Under the pieces are notes generated by a model. The model did not search any database and had not been told where the DNA came from. It saw nothing but the letters and a program-made list of their open reading frames with translations. Positions 20,577-28,378 of a stretch of DNA of 64,000 nucleotides are shown piece after piece (the first letter of the stretch is position 1; every line of letters starts with the position of its first letter). Made by a program: the position numbers and the translations under genes. The DNA comes from an uncultured Bradyrhizobium sp. (GTDB lineage: Bacteria; Pseudomonadota; Alphaproteobacteria; Rhizobiales; Xanthobacteraceae): positions 1 to 64,000 of the forward strand of contig NZ_CAKZHY010000170.1 in NCBI RefSeq assembly GCF_936928535.1, given 5' to 3'.

Positions 20577-21545
20577 TCAATCCACGTCATTCAGCGTCGC
20601 GAACAGGGTCTGGCGCGAGGCGACCGCGGTGATGGCGCCGATCAGCACGGCCTGCACCGCGAGCACGACATAGCCCGAAGGCCGCAACGAGAACGTGCCG
20701 AGCAGCGCCGCAAACTGGTCGCCGACGGGGGTGCCGGAAAACCAGCCGGCGATCGACTCGGAGAAGCCGAACAGCAGCATGGCGACGCCGCCGCCGATGA
20801 CGCCGCCCTCGAGACCGAGCCGGAGGAAGTGCCGCAGGAAGTGGTTGGCGATGTAGCGGTCGCCGGCACCGACGAAATGCAGCACTTCGACGATCGGGCG
20901 GTTCGCCGCCATCGCGCCGCGCGTCGCGAACGAGACCGAGATGATGGTTGCGACGATGACGAGTGCGAGGATGCCGATGCCAGCGAACACGGTGGCATTG
21001 GTCATCGAGCGCATCCGTTCGATCCAGGCTCGGTGATCGTCGACGCTCGCGCTCGGCGCCACTTGCGTCACACGGGCGCGCAAGCTCCCGAGATCGAGCG
21101 CCGTGCCCGGCTGCACCCGCGCGATGATCATGCGCGGCACCGGCAGATCGTCCATCGACAGGCCGGTGCCGAGCCAGGGCTCGAGCAGCTTGCCGCTCTC
21201 CTCCTTGGTGAACGGCTTGACCTCGACGATGCCGGCTTGCGCGCGCATCGCCTCGGTGACGGCAGACGTATCTCGCTCGATGTCGCGTCCGGATTGCGGG
21301 CGGACCTGAATGGTGATCTCGCTCGCGACATCCGATTGCCATTCGGCGGCCGAAGCGCTCACCAAAAGCACGGTGCCTGTCGTCATCGAGGCGAGGAACG
21401 TCATGATGGCGACGACGGCAACCAGCGCGCGGCCGTGGATCGAGGCGCGCGGCACGATCGGCGACAAATTGCGCGCCCTGGCCGGCAGCGGCGGACGCTC
21501 CTGTCCGAGATCGACCAATACGCCGCGCTCGTCGGTCCTACTCAT
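20577..21545 (-). CDS. ftsX: Cell division protein FtsX
   Basis: 322 aa. Membrane partner of FtsE that transmits ATP hydrolysis to periplasmic peptidoglycan hydrolases at the septum. Topology: cytoplasmic tail, first membrane segment (about 38-62), a periplasmic domain of ~110 residues (EWQSDVASEITIQVRPQSG...), then three more TM segments with a cytoplasmic loop, ending at NDVD. It overlaps ftsE by 8 bases. A target murein hydrolase could be an M23-family protein such as the one at 1321; that is inference. Confidence 0.94.
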   Translation of the reverse strand: MSRTDERGVLVDLGQERPPLPARARNLSPIVPRASIHGRALVAVVAIMTFLASMTTGTVLLVSASAAEWQSDVASEITIQVRPQSGRDIERDTSAVTEAMRAQAGIVEVKPFTKEESGKLLEPWLGTGLSMDDLPVPRMIIARVQPGTALDLGSLRARVTQVAPSASVDDHRAWIERMRSMTNATVFAGIGILALVIVATIISVSFATRGAMAANRPIVEVLHFVGAGDRYIANHFLRHFLRLGLEGGVIGGGVAMLLFGFSESIAGWFSGTPVGDQFAALLGTFSLRPSGYVVLAVQAVLIGAITAVASRQTLFATLNDVD

Positions 21546-22197
21546 AGACGTGCAGCCGTCCCTGATGCAGCACGAAGCGGCGCGCTTCGTACTGGTCCAT
21601 CAGCGCGATGTCGTGGGTGGCGATGATGACGGCGGTGCCCGACTTGTTGAGCTCGATGAAGAGCCGCAGCAAGCGTCGCCCGAGCGTCGGATCGACGCTG
21701 CCGGTCGGCTCGTCCGCGAGCAGGAGCTGCGGCCGCGAGATCACCGCGCGTGCGATCGCCGCGCGCTGCTTCTCGCCGCCCGACAGGATCGGCGGCAGCG
21801 CGTCCATGCGGTCACCGAGGCCGACCCAGCGCAAGAGGTCGATGACCTCCTTGCGATAGCTGGATTCGCTGCGACCCATGACGCGAAACGGCAGCGCCAC
21901 GTTTTCATAGGTCGTCATGTGATCGAGCAGGCGGAAATCCTGCAGCACGATCCCGATTCGCTTGCGCAAATCCGCGATCTCGTCCTTGCCGAGTTGCGAG
22001 ATGTCATGCCCAAACAGATTGACGAGGCCGCGCGTCGGCCGGTGCGACAGGAACAACAGGCGCAGCAGCGACGTCTTGCCGGCGCCGGACGGGCCGGTGA
22101 GGAACTGGAAGGAATGCGCCGGGATCTGGAAACTGAGGTCGCGCAGGATCTCCGGCCCCAGGCCGTAACGCAATCCGACATTTTCGAACCGAACCAA
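21538..22197 (-). CDS. ftsE: Cell division ATP-binding protein FtsE
   Basis: 219-aa ABC-type ATPase. Walker A GPSGAGKTS, Q-loop region IGIVLQDFRLLDHMTTYENVALP, signature LSGGEKQR and Walker B LLLADEPTGS are all present. The entry MVRFENVGLRYG is typical of FtsE. The start codon is TTG (22197), with GGAG about 7 bases upstream. It forms a translationally coupled pair with ftsX. Confidence 0.96.
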   Translation of the reverse strand: MVRFENVGLRYGLGPEILRDLSFQIPAHSFQFLTGPSGAGKTSLLRLLFLSHRPTRGLVNLFGHDISQLGKDEIADLRKRIGIVLQDFRLLDHMTTYENVALPFRVMGRSESSYRKEVIDLLRWVGLGDRMDALPPILSGGEKQRAAIARAVISRPQLLLADEPTGSVDPTLGRRLLRLFIELNKSGTAVIIATHDIALMDQYEARRFVLHQGRLHVYE

Positions 22198-22272
22198 AGC
22201 TCAGCTCCGTTCGAGGGGACGTAACGCCGCATCATCAGCGAGGCTTCGCCGCATGCGATCAAGGGGTTGTGC

Positions 22273-22303
22273 GACCGTTATGGTTTCCGGTTCGTTAACG
22301 GTC
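22273..22303. promoter_or_regulatory. Inverted repeat in ftsE / MJ0042 divergent gap
   Basis: GACCGTTA (22273-22280) and its inverse TAACGGTC (22296-22303) are 15 bases apart, in the 197-base gap between divergent ftsE and the MJ0042-domain gene. It could be an operator or a hairpin in the forward leader. Nothing else shows which. Confidence 0.25.
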
Positions 22304-22394
22304 GCCCTGTAGCATCCCCGGCAGCATCCTTAGAAGTCCCTTCTCGGGAGAACCGGAGGGTTCCCCCGCGGCAAGGTCATCGTCGAGGCCGTCC

Positions 22395-23273
22395 ATGCAT
22401 ATCGTCTGCCCCCATTGTATGACATCCTACGCCATCAAGCTTGCGAGCCTTGGGGCCAATGGGCGGACGGTCCGCTGCTCCCGCTGCAAGAAGACCTGGA
22501 TCGCCCATCCGGAGGACGCCATCGAGGAGGCCGCCGTGCCGGCCATGGCCGCGGCCAGCCAGGCCGACGACCAGTCCGACCTCGCCGAGCAGTGGAATAC
22601 CTACGCCAAGGACGATAGCGCCACCGAGACGCCTGTGGTCGACAGCCCCTCGATCGCGAGCGATTGGCCGACCGAGGATGCCACGGAGGCTGAGGACGAA
22701 TGGTCCGCAGCGGCCCGGGCTGCGGAAGAAGAAGTCGTCGGTGTCCAGCACCAATCCTGGTTCCGCGGCCTGTTCAGCCGTCGCGGCGCCAAGGTGAGCC
22801 GGCCGAAGCCCGCCGCCCCCCCGCGCAAATCCTATTACGGCCTGCCAATCGCCTGCGCCGCCATGGGCGCGCTGGTGCTGGCGCTGGTGATCTGGCGCGG
22901 CGACATGGTCCGCCTGCTGCCGCAGACCGCGGCCTTCTACAAGCTGGTCGGGCTGGACGTGAACCTGCGCGGGCTCGCCTTCAAGGACGTCAAGCTCTCG
23001 ACCGAGACCGTGGACGGTAAGCAGGTGCTGGTGATCGAGGGCGTGATCGTCGGCCAGGGCAAGAAGCCGCTCGATATTCCCAGGCTCCGTTTTGCGGTGC
23101 GCGACGCGCAGGGCGCCGAGATCTACGCTTGGAATTCCGTGCTGGAGCAGACCGTGCTGCAACCCGGCGAACGCGCCTTCTTCCGCTCGCGCCTCGCCTC
23201 GCCGCCGCCGGAGGGGCGCAATATCGACGTTCGCTTCTTCAACCGGCGCGACATCGCCGGCGGCAGCGTATAA
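22395..23273 (+). CDS. MJ0042-type zinc-finger / DUF3426-like membrane protein
   Basis: 292 aa. The N-terminal zinc ribbon has CxxC pairs C5/C8 and C28/C31 (IVCPHCMTSYAI, VRCSRCKKTW). An acidic linker (about 55-120) follows, then one TM segment (about 150-172) and a periplasmic FxxxG-type beta domain like DUF3426 (VLVIEGVIVGQGKKPLDIPRLRF). A cytoplasmic zinc finger plus a periplasmic domain suggests envelope sensing, but no function is established. The response-regulator gene follows after 36 bases on the same strand. Confidence 0.85.
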   Translation: MHIVCPHCMTSYAIKLASLGANGRTVRCSRCKKTWIAHPEDAIEEAAVPAMAAASQADDQSDLAEQWNTYAKDDSATETPVVDSPSIASDWPTEDATEAEDEWSAAARAAEEEVVGVQHQSWFRGLFSRRGAKVSRPKPAAPPRKSYYGLPIACAAMGALVLALVIWRGDMVRLLPQTAAFYKLVGLDVNLRGLAFKDVKLSTETVDGKQVLVIEGVIVGQGKKPLDIPRLRFAVRDAQGAEIYAWNSVLEQTVLQPGERAFFRSRLASPPPEGRNIDVRFFNRRDIAGGSV

Positions 23274-23309
23274 TCAGCCTGTAGAGTCCCGCACGGGAAG
23301 GTTGGTCCC

Positions 23310-23684
23310 ATGCCAAAAGTGTTGATCGCCGACGACGAGGATTCGATGCGCCAGCTGGTGGCGCGCGCCATCGCCATGGACGGTCACGAGACCGTCACCG
23401 CACAGGACGGCGCCGAGGCGCTGGAGATCCTGACCCGCGAGGACGGCGCGTTCGATCTGTTGCTCACCGATATCCAGATGCCCGTGATGGACGGCATCGC
23501 GCTCGCGCTCTCCGCCGCGCGCGATTTTCCCGATCTGACGATTTTGCTGATGACGGGCTTTGCCGACCAGCGCGAGCGCGCCTCGAACTTGAATGCGCTG
23601 GTGCATGACGTCGTAACCAAGCCGTTCTCGGTGGCGGACATCCGTACGGCGGTGGCCGATGCGCTTGCGGCGAAGAAGGGGTGA
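23310..23684 (+). CDS. Single-domain response regulator, CpdR-like
   Basis: 124 aa, receiver domain only. Acidic pair D8/D9 (IADDED), phospho-acceptor D54 in LLTDIQMPVMDG, Thr in LLMTGFA and K104 in VVTKPF are all present. Length and sequence (AIAMDGHETVTAQDGAEAL) resemble CpdR, the ClpXP adaptor controlling CtrA-pathway proteolysis in alphaproteobacteria. GGGAAGG precedes the ATG. The CpdR identity is by resemblance; other stand-alone receivers exist. Confidence 0.75.
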   Translation: MPKVLIADDEDSMRQLVARAIAMDGHETVTAQDGAEALEILTREDGAFDLLLTDIQMPVMDGIALALSAARDFPDLTILLMTGFADQRERASNLNALVHDVVTKPFSVADIRTAVADALAAKKG

Positions 23685-23711
23685 GGCCGTAAGCAGCGCA
23701 AGCTCGTGATC

Positions 23712-23899
23712 CGTCATCCTGAGGCGCGAGGAGCGTAGTGCGATCAGCACTGCGCTCAGAGCCTCGAAGGATGAACGGCCGAGATGCAGACGGGCCGTCG
23801 CCCTTCGAGGGCCGCTGAAGAAGCGGCCACCTCAGGGTGACGGTGATGGAATCTCTCCGCGAAGGGATTCTGGATTGCTTCGCTGCGTTCGCAATGACA
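23712..23899. repeat. Interspersed palindromic repeat cluster (family D plus half of family A)
   Basis: 23712-23842 runs from CGTCATCCTGAGG to CCTCAGGGTGACG, with inner hairpins such as AGTGCGATCAGCACT and CGGCCACC arms. Then 23871-23899 (TGGATTGCTTCGCTGCGTTCGCAATGAC) matches the right half of the family A repeat at 7179. It fills the gap between the convergent response-regulator and TIGR02302 genes. Confidence 0.75.
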
Positions 23900-23924
23900 G
23901 AGGGCGCGGCTTAGAGCGTAGCCC

Positions 23925-26567
23925 TCAAAAGTCCTTCAGCAGCCGCTCGATATAATCGAGCTCGATCTGCGGGCGCGAGGGGTCGCCGAGGCGGCGGCGG
24001 AGCTCTTCGAGGATGCGGCGGACGCGCTGGACATCGATCTCCCCGGGGATCTTGACCGTGTAATCGTCGCCGAATTCGTGGCCATGCAGCGGGCGGCCGA
24101 GCGGGTCGGTCTGGTTGCCGCCGCTCTGCTGACGACCGGCGCGGTTGCCGGGACCATCGCCCTGACCGTCGCCGTCACCCTGCTGCATCGCCTCGGCCAT
24201 CTTCTGCGCACCCTTGCGCATCGCCTCTAGCGCCTTGCCCTGGGAATCCACCGCGCCGTCGGCATTGCCGTCGCCGAGCTTCGAGCCCGCATCGCCCATG
24301 GCGTTGTCGGCGGAATCGAGCCCGCCGTCATCATCACCCTGGTCGGCATCCTGGTCGCCGTCCTGACCTGATTGCGCCTGGTCGCCTTGCTGACCCTCCT
24401 GGCCCTTCTGTCCCTGTTGGCCTTTCTGGCCCTTCTGCGAGAGGCCGCGCTTGGCCATTTCGTCCTGGAGCTTCTTCAGGCGATCGCGCAGGGCCTGCTG
24501 GTCCTGCTGCAGGTCCGACATCGACTGGTCGCCCTGCTGCTGCTTGCCGCGCATGCGATCGCGCCGGGAATCCTGGCCCTGCTTGTAGGTCTTGTCGCGC
24601 AATTGCTGCTGCTTGCGGATCATGTCGCCGAGCTCGTTGAGCGCCTGCTCCATGTCGCTCTCGCCGGACTGTCCCGGCTGCGCCATCTGAAGGCCCTCCA
24701 GCATCTGCTGGAGCTGGTCGAGCAGCTGCTTGGCCGCATCCTTGTCGCCCGAGCGCGACAGGCGCTCCATGCGGTCGATCATGTTCTGCAGGTCCTGCTG
24801 CCGCAGGATCTTGGTGTTGGGATCGAGCGGCCGCGCCAGATTCTGCGCGTCCTTGTTGTTGCGGAACTGCTCGGCGAGCTGACGCATGAAATTGTCCAGC
24901 GCCGCCCGCAGATCCTGCGTGAGCTTCTTGATCTCCTCGTCGCTGGCGCCGCGGTCCAGCGCCTGCTTCAGCGCGTCCTGCGCTGCGCGGAGCGCCTTTT
25001 CGACGTCGGAGATGTTGCCATCCTCGATTGTCACCGCGAGCGCCCACATGCTCGCCACGACCTCACGCAGCGCATCGTCGGTTCGTGCCGCCTCGAGCTG
25101 GCGGGTGACGCTGTAGAGACCGAGATACTGCCCCGTCTCCTGCGTGAACAGTTCCGGCGCGATCATCAGGGCGTCGAGCGCGGTGTAGACGTCGGAATTC
25201 TTGTTGGCGTCGAGCGCGAGGATGCGGCGCTGCTCGATCAACGCGCGGGCGAGTGGCTTGGTGAACAGCCGCTCGGGCAGGCGCATGTTAAACGGTTCGC
25301 TGCGAGCCTCGTTGCCGGCCTCGTCCTTGGCGGTGAGCGTCAGCGTGACATCGGCACCGGCATAGGGATCCTCGCTGAGATCCTTCACCGTCTGGCCGAC
25401 ACCGTTACGGGTGCGGGCGTTGGGCAGCACCAGAGGAAATTGCGGCGGCTGGAACAGCGGCCGTGCTGCAGTCTTGGTGTCGCCCTTGTTGCCGCTTTTG
25501 GCTTCGCCGTCCTTGCCGGCATCATTGCTGCGCGCCGCAACTTGGGCTTCGGCACCGGTGACGCCGTAATCATCTTCGATCTTATAGACGAGCTGGAGCG
25601 CGCCGCGTGCCTGGCGCTCCGGATCCTTCGCGAGCGCGATCGTCGGCGGGCGGTCCGGCGTCGCGGCAAAGGCCCATTGCGGCTGACCCGACGGCGCACG
25701 GACATGCGCGGTGCCATCGCCGGTGATGGTGAAATGCTTTTCGTTGGTGCCCTTGGGCGCTGCTTCCTTCGGCTCAGCCTCCTTGAGGCCGCCGGAGACC
25801 ACGACGTCCAGGCTGCCGCCGGACGAGCGCACGATCAGGGTCGAACCGGCCGGAACGGCAAGCGGGCCGGAGGCGGGAAGCGCCGCAGCCTCCTTGTTGG
25901 CGGCCGACAGGATCACCGGCGGCTTTCCGGTGTAGAGCGGTGGCGTGACCCAGGCGTCGACGCGGATATTGGTCGGCGCCAGCACGCCGTTCCAGTCGAA
26001 CGCCGCGCCGAGCCGCAATCCGCGCTCGTCGCCGGCCGCAAAGAAGGTCGCGACCAGCATCACCATCACCAGCGCGCGCAGCGCCCAGGGATCGTGGATG
26101 GCGAGGCGCGGGTGCGGCAAACCGGCACGGATGCGCTTGAGCGAGGCCAGCGTGCGCTCGCGTTGCGCCTGCCAGAGCGCCAGCGCCACCGGATCCTGCG
26201 AGGTCAGCGTGTCCGTCAGCGTGGTGGCAGGACGATGGCGAATGCCCGAACCGCGGTCGAGCCGGGCGAGCGCCTCCTCGCGGCTCGGCCAGCGAAACCG
26301 AATCAGCGGGAACAGGGCGGCAACCGCTACCGCTGCAAAAATAACGAGGCCGATGGCACGGGCGACAAAGGGCAGCGCCAGCCAGAGACCGGCCCAGGAC
26401 ACCACCAGAAACAGGCCGGCAACGGTCAGAACACGCGCCAGACCGGGCCAGGCACGCTCCCACGCGATGGCATAGGTGGACCGCTCGAGGGCCTGCGTCA
26501 GCTTCAACCGCGACAGAGCATCGCCAGCGCGGGTCGGGTCTGACGGGTCGGGGGTGACGCCGTTCAA
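23925..26567 (-). CDS. TIGR02302 family (DUF4175) membrane protein
   Basis: 880 aa. Start TTG at 26567 with GGAGAG 5 bases before. Three membrane segments lie in the first ~200 residues (about 45-65, 70-90, 160-180). A periplasmic beta-rich part follows, then a long helical region and a Gln/Gly/Asp/Lys low-complexity tract (roughly 680-800) with repeats such as KGQKGQQGQKGQ. The conserved C-terminus (VQRVRRILEELRRRLGDPSRP) ends the protein. This matches alphaproteobacterial TIGR02302. Function is unknown; envelope location is inferred. Confidence 0.9.
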   Translation of the reverse strand: MNGVTPDPSDPTRAGDALSRLKLTQALERSTYAIAWERAWPGLARVLTVAGLFLVVSWAGLWLALPFVARAIGLVIFAAVAVAALFPLIRFRWPSREEALARLDRGSGIRHRPATTLTDTLTSQDPVALALWQAQRERTLASLKRIRAGLPHPRLAIHDPWALRALVMVMLVATFFAAGDERGLRLGAAFDWNGVLAPTNIRVDAWVTPPLYTGKPPVILSAANKEAAALPASGPLAVPAGSTLIVRSSGGSLDVVVSGGLKEAEPKEAAPKGTNEKHFTITGDGTAHVRAPSGQPQWAFAATPDRPPTIALAKDPERQARGALQLVYKIEDDYGVTGAEAQVAARSNDAGKDGEAKSGNKGDTKTAARPLFQPPQFPLVLPNARTRNGVGQTVKDLSEDPYAGADVTLTLTAKDEAGNEARSEPFNMRLPERLFTKPLARALIEQRRILALDANKNSDVYTALDALMIAPELFTQETGQYLGLYSVTRQLEAARTDDALREVVASMWALAVTIEDGNISDVEKALRAAQDALKQALDRGASDEEIKKLTQDLRAALDNFMRQLAEQFRNNKDAQNLARPLDPNTKILRQQDLQNMIDRMERLSRSGDKDAAKQLLDQLQQMLEGLQMAQPGQSGESDMEQALNELGDMIRKQQQLRDKTYKQGQDSRRDRMRGKQQQGDQSMSDLQQDQQALRDRLKKLQDEMAKRGLSQKGQKGQQGQKGQEGQQGDQAQSGQDGDQDADQGDDDGGLDSADNAMGDAGSKLGDGNADGAVDSQGKALEAMRKGAQKMAEAMQQGDGDGQGDGPGNRAGRQQSGGNQTDPLGRPLHGHEFGDDYTVKIPGEIDVQRVRRILEELRRRLGDPSRPQIELDYIERLLKDF

Positions 26568-26735
26568 TCAACTCTCCAGGTTGCCCGGTGGAGCGAAGCG
26601 TACCACAACGGCAGCACTGAGGCATCCGTTCCTGTACGGGAGACACCCCTTTTCCCGCATAACACGAGGACGTGACTGGCGAGGGGCAACCCCGTAATTT
26701 CCGCGCATCCCAAGAGGAAAGAACAAGGAAACACC

Positions 26736-27119
26736 ATGGACAAGAAGATGCACGACAAGGGCCTAGAAGTCCGCAAAGCGGTACTGGGCGAGGCCTATGT
26801 CAACAACGCGCTCAAGAACGTCGACGATTTCAACCGTCCGTTCCAGGAGATGCTCAACGAATATTGCTGGGGCACAGTGTGGGGCCGCGAGGAGCTGCCG
26901 CGCAAGACCCGCAGCATGCTCAACATCGCGATGATCGCGATCCTGAACCGCCAGCATGAATTCCGCGCGCACCTGAAGGGCGCGCTCACCAACGGTGTCA
27001 GCCGCGATGAAATTCGCGAGATCCTGATGCAGGTGGCGATCTATGGCGGCATGCCAGCCGCCGTCGACAGCTTCCGCATCGCGCGCGAGGTGTTCGCGGA
27101 GATTGACGGGAAGGCGTGA
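26736..27119 (+). CDS. Carboxymuconolactone decarboxylase family protein
   Basis: 127-aa all-helical protein with AhpD/CMD-type fold. The N-terminus GLEVRKAVLGEAYVNNAL and the core EFRAHLKGALTNGVSRDEIREILMQVAIYGGMPAAVDS are close to PcaC (4-carboxymuconolactone decarboxylase of the beta-ketoadipate pathway). There is no CxxC, so peroxidase activity is unlikely. No other pca genes are nearby, so the true substrate is uncertain. AAGGAAA lies before the ATG. The next gene is separated by a palindromic repeat. Confidence 0.85.
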   Translation: MDKKMHDKGLEVRKAVLGEAYVNNALKNVDDFNRPFQEMLNEYCWGTVWGREELPRKTRSMLNIAMIAILNRQHEFRAHLKGALTNGVSRDEIREILMQVAIYGGMPAAVDSFRIAREVFAEIDGKA

Positions 27120-27134
27120 GGGGTACGCCAATCT

Positions 27135-27300
27135 CCGCTGTCATCCCGGACAAGCGCAGCGCCGATCCGGGATCCATAACCACAGGGAGATGTGGTTATG
27201 GAGACTCGGAGTGACCGCCTTCGCACAATGACCCCTCCCTGTGGTTATGGATCCCGGATCTGCGCGCGCTTGAGGCGCGCTTGTCCGGGACGACAGCGGG
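27135..27300. repeat. Interspersed palindromic repeat, family E
   Basis: Outer arms CCGCTGTCATCCCGGACAAGCGC and the inverse GCGCTTGTCCCGGGACGACAGCGG-like sequence enclose inner inverted pairs (GATCCGGGATCCATAACCAC with GTGGTTATGGATCCCGGATC). The whole 166 bases can fold into one long hairpin. It lies between two forward genes (the decarboxylase and dehydrogenase). Confidence 0.75.
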
Positions 27301-27343
27301 GATGGAGCAATTCACAACAAGAAACAAGAAAGCAGGAAACACC

Positions 27344-28252
27344 ATGGACATCGGATTCATCGGCCTCGGCAACATGGGCTTCCCGATGGCGCGGCGGCTG
27401 ATTGAGGCGGGCCACAAGCTCGTCGTGTTCGACACCCGCAAGGAAGCCGTCGACCAGCTCGTCGCGCGCGGCGCGCGTGCTGCGACGTCGCCAAAGGACG
27501 TTGCCGACAAGGTCGAGACCGTGATGGCGAGCCTGCCCTCGCTAAAGTCTTCGCTCGAGGTCGCCACCGGCGCGAACGGCGTGATCGAGGGCAGCCGCGT
27601 AAAACGCTTCATCGATCTCTCGACGGTCGGCTCGGCGATGGCGGCGAAGATTCACGGCCTCCTGGCCAAGCGCAACATCGTGCAGATCGACTGCCCGGTG
27701 TCGGGCGGCGTCGGCGGCGCCGAGAAGGGCACGCTGGCGGTGATGGTCTCGGGGCCAAAGGCTGAGTTCGAACTGCTCAAGCCTGTTCTCGACGTGATCG
27801 GAAAGGTGTTCTTCATCGGCGAGAAGCCGGGCGCCGCGCAGACCATGAAGCTCGCCAACAATTTCCTTTCGGCGACCGCCATGGTGGCGACGTCGGAAGC
27901 CGTGGTGATGGGCGTGAAGGCGGGGCTCGATCCCGCCGTCATGATCGACGTGATCAACGCGGGCTCGGGCATGAACACCGCGAGCCGCGACAAGTTTCCG
28001 CGCGCGGTGCTGCCGCGCAGCTTCGACTTCGGCTTCGCCACCGGGCTGATGGTGAAGGACGTCCGGCTGGCGCTGGAGGAGATGAAGCAGCTCGGCCTGT
28101 CGATGGAGGTCGCGGACGCGGTCGGACGTCTCTGGGAGACCGTGATCGCAGTGGAAGGCGCCGAGTCCGATTTCACCGCGGCGATCAAGCCGATCGAGAA
28201 GAAGGCCGGCGTCGTGGTCGGCGGCAAGACGGGGGGATTGGCGGGGAAGTAA
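27344..28252 (+). CDS. NAD(P)-dependent beta-hydroxyacid dehydrogenase (3-hydroxyisobutyrate dehydrogenase type)
   Basis: 302 aa from ATG 27344 with CAGGAAA upstream. Rossmann motif GFIGLGNMGFPMARRL (about 4-19), substrate motif DCPVSGGVGGAEKGTLAVM and the catalytic lysine region GAAQTMKLANNFLSA define the family, which includes 3-hydroxyisobutyrate, tartronate semialdehyde and glyoxylate/succinate-semialdehyde reductases. The specific substrate cannot be set from sequence. It lies downstream of a CMD-like gene and upstream of a tannase-family esterase on the same strand, so a small catabolic cluster is possible. Confidence 0.9.
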   Translation: MDIGFIGLGNMGFPMARRLIEAGHKLVVFDTRKEAVDQLVARGARAATSPKDVADKVETVMASLPSLKSSLEVATGANGVIEGSRVKRFIDLSTVGSAMAAKIHGLLAKRNIVQIDCPVSGGVGGAEKGTLAVMVSGPKAEFELLKPVLDVIGKVFFIGEKPGAAQTMKLANNFLSATAMVATSEAVVMGVKAGLDPAVMIDVINAGSGMNTASRDKFPRAVLPRSFDFGFATGLMVKDVRLALEEMKQLGLSMEVADAVGRLWETVIAVEGAESDFTAAIKPIEKKAGVVVGGKTGGLAGK

Positions 28253-28378
28253 TCACGCCATCACAACCAAGGCGCGCGCTCGTCGTTTTTACTCGGGGCA
28301 TCGCTTCATCCTTGAGTTGCAATCCTTGTAAGCTATCCTGTCCTCGCTACAAGCCTGCAAAAAATCAGGGAGGACGGA

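Noticed and set aside
24372-26543. 723-aa forward frame opposite the TIGR02302 gene
   Set aside because: No recognisable domain; it mirrors the codon pattern of the reverse-strand gene.
7179-27300. CRISPR array
   Set aside because: The repeats are long, palindromic, dispersed and lack regular spacers or cas genes.
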